Assembly: GCF_002105155.1 (NCBI RefSeq)
Contig: NW_019029020.1
Coordinates: 102,501 to 166,500, forward strand
DNA length: 64,000 bases
Direction of reading: 5' to 3'
Origin: Lobosporangium transversale
Lineage: Eukaryota; Mortierellomycota; Mortierellomycetes; Mortierellales; Mortierellaceae
Part shown: positions 12,123 through 23,329 of the stretch, piece by piece
Position numbering within the stretch: the stretch's first letter is position 1
Layout: every line of letters starts with the position of its first letter
Made by a program: the position numbers and the translations under genes
Notes under the pieces: generated by a model
Told to the model about the DNA's origin: nothing
The model's database searches: none
What the model saw: only the letters and a program-made list of their open reading frames with translations

Positions 12123-13367
12123 CAAACATATTCAAATGCACGCAAGCTGACGGATAAACAAAAAGGAAAAAGAGAAATGCTCCTATCAAATATAATCCTA
12201 TTCCCTCATTGTATTGCGACTGGTTGAGAGCAGATGAATATGTCCTTGCATTTCAAACACGTTTTCCCTTCCTCTGTCTCTTTTTTTTAGTATGAGAAGA
12301 AACGCGCGTATCATCAGAATTGGGATCGAGCGCGTGTACCATCTTTTTTCTGTTGTTCTTGCAGAATGAAACAATGAAACACAAACTTTTAGGTAGGACG
12401 AATTGTGTCCAAACCTTTTTTTTTTTCCTCTGGCGTAATTACTACCCGTGGTCATTCATGTCTATGACCGAAGCGTGTCGATTCAAAAAGAAATCTCAAT
12501 TTCCTCTTTTTTTTATACCTCTCTCCTCTCAAAAAGAAAAAAAGAAAAAAAAAAAAAAAAAACGAACAGTGAATAGCGTAATTTCGACGTGAACTTGCCT
12601 GCCCACTGGAAATGTTTTGGTACATAGTTGAGACATTTTCGTAGGACATCCTCGTTGACCAGAGGGTTAAGGTGCATGTATCTTGCAATGATCCTCTCGT
12701 TGCCTAACGAGAAGAAGTACCCGACCATAGGATGGATTTGTGCGTTCAGGACACGGGGGTAAAAATGCTTCTCAGGCTCAAAGTGCTCGCTTGTCACTTG
12801 GTGGCCGTCTGGCGTCGTTTTCTTGGGCTTAGGTTCCAGATAGATATCACTGATCTTTTGTGCAGCTGCAGAGATAGCAGCCAAGTTGTTAGCCAACATG
12901 GTATCTTCGTCAGCCTCACCACTGATGTTGCTATTGATACTGCCTTCTCCTCTGGTTCCACCGTTACTCTGGAAGTCATTGTTGTGTTGAGCGACATTCG
13001 CAGTGGTTAAAGAACCGACTGTAGAACCAGAATCGCTTAATGAGTCTTGATGGTGGTGCCCGTTTGCTGAGGCGGTACTTTCGAGATACTTATCAAGCTT
13101 AGATGCAATAGATCCAGCTATAGATGACAGCCTGCTCTTGTTAAGAGACCCACTTGATGTTAGGGAGTCTGCGCGCGACTTGTGGCCAGTGGGAGGGGCG
13201 GGTCCAGGTGCGTTCGGAGACAGGTGGGCGTTCAGAGGTGGAGTGGTGTTTCCTCCTTCGAAAGGTTGATCCTTGACAGGATTCCATGCACTGCGAGCAG
13301 GGTCAAGTGGGCCGATAGAAGCTTTTTGATTGCTGTCTATGGCAGAAGAATTGGAGGCAGAGCTCAT
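10551..13367 (-). CDS. ATP-grasp-like protein of unknown substrate
   Basis: Minus-strand exons are 13367-12599, 12078-11966, 11861-11618, 11523-11233 and 11140-10551 (769+113+244+291+590 nt), giving 668 aa. Residues 1-~170 are Ser/Asn/Gly-rich and probably disordered. The rest is a folded domain: '[19 protein letters not shown]', '[16 protein letters not shown]' (residues ~464-479, like the Gly-rich ATP-grasp loop), then '[12 protein letters not shown]' further on. This suggests a carboxylate-amine ligase fold, but the substrate cannot be read from sequence. Intron 1 needs a GC donor (GCAAGT at 12598-12593) to keep frame; the nearest GT choices give a stop. The frame stays open upstream of 13367, but that part is CT-rich leader, so I used the Met opening '[11 protein letters not shown]'. 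It is convergent with the UTP16-like gene, with 189 bp between stop codons. Confidence 0.7.
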
Positions 13368-15885
13368 GATAAATTTTTGAACAAAAGAAAACACACAGAC
13401 AAGTGGAAATAAGCTCAAATAAGGTGAATCAGGTGGGGGAAAAAAAGAAAAAAAGAAAAAAAGCAAATGAGATGGAAATGAGTAGAATGAGGGAAAGAGA
13501 TGCAAAAGAAAGTAAGGGAAGAAAGCGAAGGGAAGGAGAAAAGAAGAGAATAAGGAAAAGGATAGTAATGGTATATATATATTTAAAAGAGAGGAAAAGG
13601 ACATTAAGAAGGGCACTAGCACTGGCCACCTTGTTCATTTACTTCTTTTGCCTTTTTTCACAGCTATTAATGACGTGGAGCTACGGGCGATGACAGGTGG
13701 ACCATCGGTGATAATGTCGACAGACGAACAGGATGTGAATCCTTGTACATGTGTATCCTGTGTATAGTAGACGTTTGAACATCATAGTGAGATAGCGACA
13801 AAAATACATTTTTAAAAAAAAAAATTCCAACCACCTCTACTCGACCATAACTTTCACCAACTAGCTTGTCTATCTTTCTCCAGCCAATCAATCTGGTTAT
13901 TCGCGCCTACACGCACCATTCTACCAAACTTTGATAGAGGAGCAACCCTCTCCCTAAAAAAAAATAAAATAGAAAAACCCCACTCAACAACACTATTTTA
14001 CGTTCTCTTTGAACTGAGTCCAGCAGACATGATTCATTCATCCAGTGGGAAGCCACAATCATTGTCATTCGAATCGAAACAGCTAAATAATCCCCAATAT
14101 CAACGCCCTACATTGACTTTAACTTTTTCTATTATTCCTTCATTTTATAAGTATCGACAGCTCAAAATATACAAGTAGGAAGAGATCGACTAACGAAAGC
14201 AGCCAATATAGTACGCATCGTCCGAACCTCTTTGCTTGAAATTGAACTTGATAGTGGTTCAGCCCCTTTGCAAAAGGTTATTTTATTTTGCTTTTTTAAA
14301 ACATCCACCCATGAGCGTAACGCAGAATTTTGTAACCACGAATGAAATTGATCTTGGCGGCAACATGGGCCTGAATGTTCTAATTTGTGAGTCAAGCTCA
14401 AGGTGATACAACATGCGGAGGTAATACGCGTGTACAACTTTTTTTCCTGTATGATAGAGCCCTGCCTACATGTCTACATGAAGATGTTATAACCAATCAT
14501 AAACCACATGCATCCTAGCATCCACCTTCATTCATTTCCTTGCGAACGTGCAAAATTTTAAAAAAGATCTGCATTGTTCAGTGATCTTGATCAGTTCTCC
14601 CCGTACAGTGTCAAAGGTCTACAAAACATGGAAAGGTAGCTTTCCAATACATACTTCATTATTGCTTTTACTATTATTATTATTATTTTTTCCGTTAGAC
14701 ATTATGGATACACTCTTGAAAACGACCAACCTATCTACACTCCCTTGTCTATATTTTAAAGATCTTCAGGGTTGATTTTTTTTCCTTCTTTTTTTATATT
14801 AATACGGATGTCACCAAAGATTCAATAGGGAATGACAAACCTTAAGGTTTGAATATCTGTGTGCATGTGGGTCTGACTGGTGATACAATGCAAGACCTGT
14901 CCACAGGGACTCAGGTCACTACGTCAACGTAGACCAGAAGGGCTATTGTTCTCCGAGAACAAGTAGTGGAATATGTTCATAAATGGTGATTCCGATCATG
15001 GTTGGACATATTTCACCCATATAATACAGCCAAATGTCTCTATGGACAAATGTTCATTTTAGATTTTAATACACCAACCAGGATTGCCCGTGCTAGAAAT
15101 ATAAAAGGAGGTACATGAATAGAGATGGAAGGGACAGAAATTACTTGAAAAAAAAGGGCTGCGCCAGATCTAATAATCTATTCGATGTCCATCTATACTA
15201 ACTTCAATGAACTCTTTGACTGACGTTCATGATGCCCATACCCGTCGTTTGTATTCCCCACATCCTTATGCCTCAATAACCAACATTTGTTGTGGATTGT
15301 TTGCATCATCTCTTTTTTATCTTTCTTGTTCCACTTTCGGATTCACTTGGTTCTGAAACCAAACTCAAATTCAAGACACACAGTCACTGAGCGTGTGCAA
15401 TAATGCTTAGCCCAGCTTGAATCAACGATCGTACAAACACTGACAATCCATCTCTACATAAAAATACATTTATATTTATAATTTTGTTCTGTTTGAATTA
15501 CCATCAATTTGAGTAATGAAAGACATGCCTTTTTTATATCTCTTGCTTTCTCTCTTTCTCATCCTTTACCCTAACGCTCCTGCCACCACGACTAAAAGGC
15601 TTGTTAGGATATATCTGTGGCTATAGATATGCTATGTTTCTCATCCTCTCATCTCTCCTTCATTATTAGATCTTCTCTCTCTTTTTCCTACTCCTGTTTT
15701 TTTTTTTTTTTTTTTTTCCCTTTCTTAATTTATCGTCTTTCTTGTACTCTGTCCCTCTAATACCTTTCTACCTCACCCTGATCCTATGCCTTCTTCGCCT
15801 TCTTCAAACTTTTAATATTAAAACTCTAAAATCTTTGATTTATCCACCAAACAACGCCAGAACTATATAACAAAGAGACACAAAA
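13368..15885. other. Long intergenic region, no confident gene
   Basis: This 2.5-kb stretch lies between the start of the ATP-grasp-like gene and the SFP1-like leader. It is AT-rich with CT-rich patches. A 48-codon frame opens at 14029 (+). On the minus strand, segments near 14375-14295 ('AAKINFIRGYKILRYAHGW', stop after 'MF', preceded by an acceptor-like AG) and near 14620-14550 ('TFDTVRGELIKITEQC') look coding. I could not join them into one gene, so either a small gene or a decayed copy may sit here. Confidence 0.3.
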
Positions 15886-15960
15886 ATGCCAGTGCCAATG
15901 GAGGCCCATTCTACACCCCTTATCCAGCATTCATCATACCCCGCTGTTGCTTCTGAGTAA
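15886..15960 (+). other. Upstream ORF or 5' exon ahead of the SFP1-like gene
   Basis: A 24-codon frame starts with ATG at 15886 and ends in TAA. The stop overlaps a perfect GTAAGT donor (15957-15962), so it could be a uORF or the first coding exon of a longer transcript. No acceptor before 16814 joined it in frame to the zinc-finger ORF. A CT-rich tract of about 300 bp precedes it, as is common upstream of fungal transcription starts. Confidence 0.3.
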
Positions 15961-16813
15961 GTCTTTTTATCAACTAAAAAAAGAAAAAGAAAAACTTTCC
16001 TAGTTTTTCTGTTCGTCATAGTTCTTTTCTTTGTTCTTAAAAGGACGATATACACGTGCAATGAATTGCTATTATGGTTTTCTATGGTTGAGTACTATTT
16101 CAATGACGCCGCCTCTAAGAAAGAGATGACACAAAGTCAAGATAGTAATGACATAGAAGTTTATGGATGTGCAATGAAAAGTAACTAGAGATTTGAGGGA
16201 TAGGTATTAAGGTTGACACTAGTCGTTGGGATGATTTAATCCTCAGTGTGCACCATCAGATTATATCATGGCTATATAAAATTGAAACGCGGTGTTAATC
16301 TTAATTTGTCTTGGTGTCATGGAATCTGATATTGCATTGAAGAAATGGTTGCGGGACCCATATTTCGATCTTTTTATTTTTCTCTTGCCTTTTATCTGCT
16401 TTTTGTTTGCAAACACAGTTAATCCCTTAGTTGCTATGAAGGCTTATTTGGCTATTAAGCTCTAAAAGATACCTGTGTGAGTGTAACATCTCCGTAACAC
16501 AGTAAGGACAATTGACGTAGGAAAAAAAAAAAATTTAAAGGCGGACGTGAACGGCAGATTAGAAGAAAGAACGCCCGGGGATGGGGGCTGTGAGAAATAA
16601 TGCAAAAAGCAGGCGAACAATAGAGGACATCACTGCTGCTATGAGGAGATAATGTGAGGCAAGCATGGTATTGATATACGGGCTATGATCCATGCATTTC
16701 TATTTACCTTTTACAATGCTTTCACCTCCTTTCTTCCTTCCATCAGTTTTCCCCTTCCTCCTTTATTCAAAATCACCTTTTTTTCTTATCATTTCTTGAC
16801 ATCTATTCTTACT

Positions 16814-18934
16814 ATGACAACTTCTTCAGCCAGAGACACTTGTTTCGCTCAGGATGTCGCAAAAAATGACGATCACGCAGATCTTTCCTTCCAGTCCCGC
16901 CCTCCCCCTATTAGCCGCTCTTCAACCTTCACCCGTCAAAAATCCTCGCTTGACCATCACCTCAGCAATCCTTTTGATATGGAGAGTCCATTCCAGTCAT
17001 TCCCGTGGGATAATAACTTCTCGCCATTTTTCTCTGTTACTAATAGGTTCGAGAACGACTTGAGTGGGCGGCTTTATTCTCCATCTCTGTCTACATCCCG
17101 CAATAGCTATGAGGCCTATCCTTTTACTACTGTAACTTCAGCCCCAGCCCCAGCTTCCACAACTGCGTCAACGGACGCACGCGACTTTGAGACTGCATTC
17201 TGTCGCGATTTTTATTGCTGTGGTACAACCTTATGTGATTTACATGACCTTCTACAACACTATGAGGAGTGCCATGTACGGTTCGAAGAGGAAAATGAAG
17301 ACGACGAGGGTGACTTTCTAGATGAAGACGACCTCTTTGGAAGTGGTTCCTCTGGCGCAGACTCTGAATACTTTGATGAAGAGGGTTGCTGGAGTGAGCC
17401 CGATTCTGCCCCGGTTAGTCCTTCCCTCTCCACATCTCCACCTTCGTCTCTGTCAACAGCACGAGAGAGTGGCAGCAGTAGCAGTAGCAGTAGCAGTAGC
17501 AGTAGCAGTAGTCGGAGTACAAGTGTGCCCAGAAATGATAGCGGTGCCGCAGCCGTTGCTGCAGGATCGAATGCAAATGCACGCTTGTTGAAATCTGTAC
17601 ACAACCCCCCATCAATGATGTTACACACCCAACAACATCAACATCAACAACATCAACAGCATCAACACCAACATCAGCATCACAATCCTCGGCAGACACG
17701 ACACCCTTATCCATATTCTGGTTTCAACAATCCCACAACATCTGCTCTCCAAGCCCTCTCTGCGCCGTATGGGGGCATTGATGGCCACAGTGGGCTGAAC
17801 AAACGAAAGGCTGGGGTCTCTTTAGCTGATCTATATGTCGGAGGCAATGGATTTGGGCCTGGAGATACTACAGCTACATCGTCAAACATAGCCCTGCAGG
17901 CCTCTACTGCTGCCGTCACCACTAATAATCATGGAGAAGGAAGCAACGTAGGTTTTGAGGCGACCATCCCGTTTGCCAAACGTCAAACTCTTGAATCTAA
18001 CCGCCCGACTGGCCCGTCTATGTTTATGTCAGCAACAACAGCTAAATCAGCGATAGCAGCGGCTACACATCTATTTGCCACTAACAGGACAGTCTCTGAG
18101 ATGTTTCCTGGCGTAGTCATGGGTGGAGATGGCAAGCCAATTGGACCATTATCCAGTGGCAAACATTTAGCACTATTTAACGAAACCCTCAGCCGAGGAG
18201 GAGTAACAATAGGGGATAGAGCGATACCCTTGGCCCACAATACTGCGCAAGGTGCCGTCGACTGGCTGCATCGTCATGATGATGTCTTTAATATTCTTGA
18301 AGACATGACCAAGGTGCCCAATCCCTCAGACGAAAACAAGCCGTACAGGTGTACTATTCCCGGTTGCGACAAGGCCTACAAAAACCCCAATGGTCTCAAA
18401 TATCATAACCAACATGGCCATAGTTCCGCAAATTTAGGCGATGCAGACAATCCAGAGGCACGTCCCTATGTCTGCACGTTCCTTGAATGTGGTAAACGAT
18501 ACAAGAACCTGAATGGACTCAAATATCATATCGAACATACACATCCAAATCTAATTGCAGCCTTGAAGGCACATCAAGCTGGACTCACAAACCATCCACT
18601 GCTGATCAATGGTGCTTATGTGAACCATCAGGCAGCTGCTATGACGATGGCAGCTGCCTTAACAGCAGTGGAGGTAAGTCCGGTCATGGCACTGGCAGCA
18701 AACGCAATTTTGACTGCTCATGCAGCTGTTACAGGCTCCGAGAGCACAACAGGATCGATTGAAGGTGTCTCAGTTTCGGAAGCCGATTCAGCCATGACTT
18801 CAGTACCCATGACTACCGCACCAGCCATCACAAGCACACCGTTAGGTCAAACTTTTGCGACAGCTCCTTTTCCTTCAGCATTATTAGCAACTAATAGTGC
18901 CGTCCAAGAGTCAAACACCGCTGCTAAAGCATAG
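16814..18934 (+). CDS. C2H2 zinc-finger transcription factor, SFP1-like
   Basis: This is a single exon of 706 aa. An atypical N-terminal C2H2 element lies at residues ~130-157 (FCRDFYCC...LLQHYEECH), followed by an acidic stretch, a run of 13 Ser (~220-233) and a His/Gln tract (~272-291). Paired fingers lie at ~511-536 and ~552-577. Both paired fingers contain the 'YKN.NGLKYH' signature of fungal Sfp1-type factors. In yeast Sfp1 promotes ribosomal-protein and ribosome-biogenesis genes under TOR control; the role here is inferred from family. The frame is open back to 16685, but codons before 16814 read as Phe/Leu/Ser/Pro from CT-rich leader, so I start at MTTSSARD. The C-terminal ~130 residues are Ala/Thr/Ser-rich. 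Confidence 0.82.
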   Translation: MTTSSARDTCFAQDVAKNDDHADLSFQSRPPPISRSSTFTRQKSSLDHHLSNPFDMESPFQSFPWDNNFSPFFSVTNRFENDLSGRLYSPSLSTSRNSYEAYPFTTVTSAPAPASTTASTDARDFETAFCRDFYCCGTTLCDLHDLLQHYEECHVRFEEENEDDEGDFLDEDDLFGSGSSGADSEYFDEEGCWSEPDSAPVSPSLSTSPPSSLSTARESGSSSSSSSSSSSSSRSTSVPRNDSGAAAVAAGSNANARLLKSVHNPPSMMLHTQQHQHQQHQQHQHQHQHHNPRQTRHPYPYSGFNNPTTSALQALSAPYGGIDGHSGLNKRKAGVSLADLYVGGNGFGPGDTTATSSNIALQASTAAVTTNNHGEGSNVGFEATIPFAKRQTLESNRPTGPSMFMSATTAKSAIAAATHLFATNRTVSEMFPGVVMGGDGKPIGPLSSGKHLALFNETLSRGGVTIGDRAIPLAHNTAQGAVDWLHRHDDVFNILEDMTKVPNPSDENKPYRCTIPGCDKAYKNPNGLKYHNQHGHSSANLGDADNPEARPYVCTFLECGKRYKNLNGLKYHIEHTHPNLIAALKAHQAGLTNHPLLINGAYVNHQAAAMTMAAALTAVEVSPVMALAANAILTAHAAVTGSESTTGSIEGVSVSEADSAMTSVPMTTAPAITSTPLGQTFATAPFPSALLATNSAVQESNTAAKA

Positions 18935-19074
18935 TCATATTCTAGCTGTCAAATACAATAATAATAAAAAAAGTAAAATAATAATAGTAATAATAATATT
19001 GATAAAAATAAAACTAAAAAAAAAAGTATGAAGAGACGTTTCTATCATTATTTCTTTATTAATGTTCTATACTA

Positions 19075-22000
19075 CTACATATTCTTAAGGGCTCCTTGAT
19101 CCATTAATATTTCTTCACAAAAGGCCCAGAACCGTGCAAGAGTAGGTTTGATACCATAAAGCGTGAATCGGCTTCGGGTATCTGGCAACATTGGGTATTG
19201 CAGTCTCGGGATAGAGCGAATGGTTTCGCCAGATAGGAGACACTTTAGGACATGAAGCGTGAAATAATGAGAGGAAAGTCGTTTCCACAGGACAGAATAT
19301 TGAAAGAAAATTGCCGATGCTGGTAGCGGGGAGTTCTAAAATTTAGAAAAAAGGAAAGAAAAGGATGAAGAATATGAATTGAGAGTCCAATAAAATTTAA
19401 TGTCTTTTTTGATTTGCAGTAACAGTAATCCGGAGATACTCAGCGATTAAACACATACGGATAGAAGTAGGTAACTGACAGATCGAGGTATCTTTTCTTG
19501 CTCCATCGGCATCTCTGTCGAGGTGGACTCTGAGAATCCATTGTACGGTTCTAAATGTTGCTGTCTTAGTGATTGTATATGGTGACTGAATGAAGGAGGC
19601 TGCTCAAAATAAAGATTGGAGTGTCGCTGTCGATGTTGACTAGATCCACTCATCCCCATATTGTTTCTGCCCAGTGAGTTATATTGCTGTTGGTGCTGCT
19701 GTTGATGCTGATATTGATGGTGCTGTGCCAGAGGCTGTCGCCGCTGGTGTTGTTGCTGGTTTTGGTTTTGATGCTGATGTGGACTGTCGACAGATACAGA
19801 TCTAAAAGAACTGACAACCCATCTAAGCGGCGTTGCTCTGTCAAAGAAGAACCTCTCGGGGCACACCTCCAGTCTTAACCCACCAGGTAAACGATCTGGA
19901 TCTTTAAGCCGAAGCATAATTGCAAATAATGGGAAATGATTCAAACAAGCTAAAACTGTCTCCATAGTTGCTTGCATGCAAATGACCATAACTCGACTCT
20001 AAATTAATGAGCAAGTTTTTTTTATATGTGGAGTAGTTAGTACAATGGGGCTATTAGGGGGCTTAACAAGAACTTTGTTTTTGCAAAGGTACCTACCAAC
20101 GCAAACGTCAAATAGTAAACAACAATCGTTGGAAAGAGAAAGGTTAGTAATGTAAAGAGGATGGTGCCAAGTAAGAGCTGGTCTAGATCATAGTCGCAAG
20201 AATCAATTCGGTGGCGAAGTGTATTTCTCTTTTTGCCTCGGAAGAGATTGAACAAAGAGTATAGGATCGTTAGCTGCCAATGAAAGATGCGCGCAGCAAC
20301 CATATAAAACCAGTAGATATGGATAGTTGTAAATGCCAAGAGATCAGATATGAGCGAAAGAGACATAGTAGCACCAAATGCTCCAGACAGACCGATCATA
20401 TTGATAACTACAGGGACCATAGGCTGAAGAGAGATGATGAAGTCTAGAGAAATAACAAAAAATGGTATATTCGTGTCAGTGCCATAACGAATTAATATTA
20501 ATAACAATAATAATCGTAAAAGTATCTTCAATACCTGCCCATATCTCAATAAGCCATTTGAAGAGTTGCCCTAGAAAGGGATTGAGTTCCGGATTCAATT
20601 TGAGTCCGGCAGGGTATTCATTTTCAGAGGTAAGCCATTCCAAAACTGCTGAAATAGAGTCAATAGTATAATCCTAACACGATGTTGGTTTCAGAGTTAT
20701 ACACATAAGATCTTAAAAAACAGTCCACTGTCTGTCTATATCCAGTATATCGCCTTACCTTAACATAACGCTGCAATACTTCTCCCATGTATTTGTTGTT
20801 GCTAATCAGAAACGAGCCAAGAGCCACTCCTATGATAATATCGTTCGCGACGAGCCACATGCTGTTATAAAAGCTATATATTTCAAGTGAATAAAAACTC
20901 CTTAATACAAAGAAAAGGGGGAAAAGCCCGTATCTTACATGCAATCATAATACTTGAAACCCCCTGCAAGTACCAACCTAATGTACTGAGCCCTGGTAAT
21001 TGAGGTATTGGTCCAAGCTTTTTTCTTTGCCATAAAGTATTGCCATGGCCAAAAGCACGCCTGCTGTAGCCGAAGGTCGATTTGCTGTCCTGTTGTTGTC
21101 ATATCCTTGACTGCGATCCCATTAAATACCCAGGAAGGAAACCTCAAGTTCAAGACCCAGAGACTAACTTCTACTAGTGCTCTCAATATAAGTAATATTA
21201 CCATGAGGGGGCGGATAGTAAATGGCTGGATCATGGGCCACAATGTTGTCACTGCAACTGTGAGCTTGGACCGGACCTTGATAGTTAAATCCACAGCCGA
21301 TTCACGAACAGCTTCTGACATGCTCCGACTCCTAGCTCGTCGCCGAAGTAGGTTTTTGGCCTTGGCATGCACCGCCTGCTCCATCTCGTACGACGAATTG
21401 ATCTAAAGAATAGCAAAGTATCGAAAACAAACTGGTATGAGTTGACTGGTTTGAATTCACCCCATTATTATTATTATTATTTTATCTTACCTGCTGCAAA
21501 GTAACATTCATATCGTCTGTCACTGTTCTCCCCATTGATGACATGAATGGTCTGGAGTGGTTCTTTGCCGACTTCGTTCGACCCTGAGCTGCCTTGGGGC
21601 TCAGCGCGGCATCAAATAAAGCACCCGATGCGTTGATTTTTGAGATATCGAGTATAAGCGGGTCGAGTGATAAGAACTGGTAGCTCCGTGGGTCTGGTTG
21701 TTTATAGAAAATTATTTCTGAACTAAGATTGGTATAGCGAAAGCCACAGCAGTGTAAGGATTCGAGTGATGGTATGTACGTTGGTTTGATTTCAATTGTG
21801 AGCCATAAATTTGCTGTTTGTTTGTGTTCTAATAAGGATCGCGAGGTAAGGAGTCTGGTGTTGCTGTCTGCTACTGTCTTTGCGTCCACACCGTCCGCAA
21901 AAGGGACAATGACCACGCCCAAAACGACAGGATTGACACCACATGCTTTGTTGAGTGCTGTAATTTGAGGATCAGCAGTTAGGGACCCGAGTGCAGAAAC

Positions 22001-22248
22001 TAAGGGGTTAAGCTTAATTGAGTGGAATTTGATCCGCATATCTCATCAGCCTCAATGTCCACATCAACATGTATATGACCTGACATTCTTTGCCAGCGGT
22101 TCATACTTACATCTATATCTGAAACAACAGTTGCAATACATGCTGTAAAACTTCTGACATTCCATCCAATGATAAATCCAGTCCTAAGATAGCGTGAGCA
22201 CAAGTGTGATGGCCAGAAGATTTTGGAAATAGCAGCAGATGTGTTCAT
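19075..22248 (-). CDS. GPI1: GPI-GlcNAc transferase subunit GPI1 / PIG-Q
   Basis: Eight minus-strand exons: 22248-22111, 22012-21491, 21402-20939, 20873-20759, 20673-20535, 20443-20097, 19998-19480 and 19335-19075, giving 834 aa. The product stabilises the ER-membrane complex that transfers GlcNAc to phosphatidylinositol, the first step of GPI-anchor synthesis. Diagnostic segments are 'AGLKLNPELNPFLGQLF', 'LFNLFRGKKRNTLRHRIDSC', 'DYDLDQLLLGTILFTLLTFL' and 'NHFPLFAIMLRLKDPDRLPG', all close to human PIG-Q. Several hydrophobic segments lie in residues ~290-560. A His/Gln repeat insertion falls after 'RATPLRWVVSSF' (19810-19620). The exon 1/2 junction is the least certain: I used an acceptor at 22014-22013 because it alone holds phase 0. 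Confidence 0.9.
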
Positions 22249-22327
22249 GCTGTGTCCTTGATCCGAACTCTAGGATTCTGTTTTGCGCAACTGAAGTTTT
22301 TCTCTTTCTCTATTGCTTTGACTTGTT

Positions 22328-23059
22328 TTAAAAGCTTCCACGCCTCTGCAAATGCTCTCGTGCTGAAGTACGGTAAGGATAATCTTGTTTCTGATATTTA
22401 AACCAGGGGTCATAAAATAAAATTAGGTTCATTTTCCCAGAATTTCGAAACTGTGAACGAGTACCTTATGAATCCTGAATGAAGAAGCCCAAATTTCTGG
22501 CTTACCCTTCTGGCCTCAAAATTTGCGATCCGTTCCAAGGGGATCAAGATAAGAATAAAAAGAGCGAGCAAGATCAGGAGTGCGTAAAGTAAATATCTCT
22601 ATGAAGCATCAGGATATCTAGTTAGACCAACGCTAGCAATGAGAGACGTTGCGATAAATACATCATGAAGGCGGATGAAGCGCTTGAACAGACATTCTTT
22701 ACTTTATGAGTCGTTTCAGGGACAGAAGCAACAAAGTCGTATATGGTTGATATTATGGCAAAGTTGCAGGCACAGTAGCCAAGGGTAAATGACAACGCGG
22801 CTGAGATCAGGTAGGTCCGCATCAAGTGCCGTTGTAAAGAAGAGTAGGACTCCGTGCTGTCGGTGTTGATCTGTAGGCCAAGCTATTAGCAATGTATTCT
22901 ATTATCTTTGAAATAATGATAGGTAATGATGCGCTGAGCTCAATGTTTGCTGATGCTTTTCTTGACTTTGGGCATGGCATCAAGGAAAACTGAGGCAAGT
23001 CTCGAGACGACAGGCCATACGATGTATCTTTTTTCATCCACGTGATAGCACCATTTCAT
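22328..23059 (-). CDS. Small predicted two-TM membrane protein
   Basis: Joined exons are 22870-22703, 22598-22506 and 22390-22328, all phase 0, preceded by a first exon from ATG at 23059. The end of exon 1 is ambiguous; three phase-0 donors exist between about 23020 and 22964. The product is ~120-140 aa with two hydrophobic segments: 'MRTYLISAALSFTLGYCACN' plus following residues, and 'YLLYALLILLALFILILIPL'. A charged tail 'KQDYPYRTSAREHLQRRGSF' follows. I do not recognise the family. It lies 80 bp upstream of the GPI1 start in the same direction, and head to head with fumarylacetoacetase (270 bp). The gene is inferred only from consistent phase and TM-like composition. Confidence 0.45.
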
Positions 23060-23329
23060 CTCTGGCACAATTGAATAACTTTCTTAACTTTCTCACGGCA
23101 ATTTAGTGAACTTTTGAGTTTGCCCAATTGTCCACAGTAAGCCCCTTACAATAGGCCAAAGAGAAAAAAAGTAATCAACGACCAACGGCCCCCCGGGCTT
23201 CTCGCCTTTAAAGACGTCCCTTCACCACAACTTTTTTTCTTTCCTTCCTTCTTCTTCCTTCACTCACTTTCCTTGCCCTCCAATCCTTCTACTCCTAAAA
23301 TCCATACTCTCCACTCTTTTTATTTCACC
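23060..23329. promoter_or_regulatory. CT-rich divergent promoter, two-TM gene / fumarylacetoacetase
   Basis: This is a 270-bp divergent spacer. On the plus strand, 23220-23325 is a strong CT-rich tract directly before the ATG of the fumarylacetoacetase gene, a common core-promoter feature of well-expressed fungal genes. A GC-rich patch lies at ~23185-23205. Confidence 0.45.

Noticed and set aside
12513-13622. 369-codon version of the ATP-grasp-like N-terminus starting at 13622
   Set aside because: The extra N-terminal part is Phe/Leu/Pro/Ser from CT-rich leader sequence, and the far end reads through the GC-AG intron.
16685-16813. Extended N-terminus for the SFP1-like factor
   Set aside because: The added 43 residues are Phe/Ser/Leu-rich leader translation with a typical CT-rich promoter composition; MTTSSARD is a better start.
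17260-17714. Antisense frames opposite the poly-Ser and His/Gln tracts
   Set aside because: They are produced by trinucleotide repeats, which stay open in several frames.
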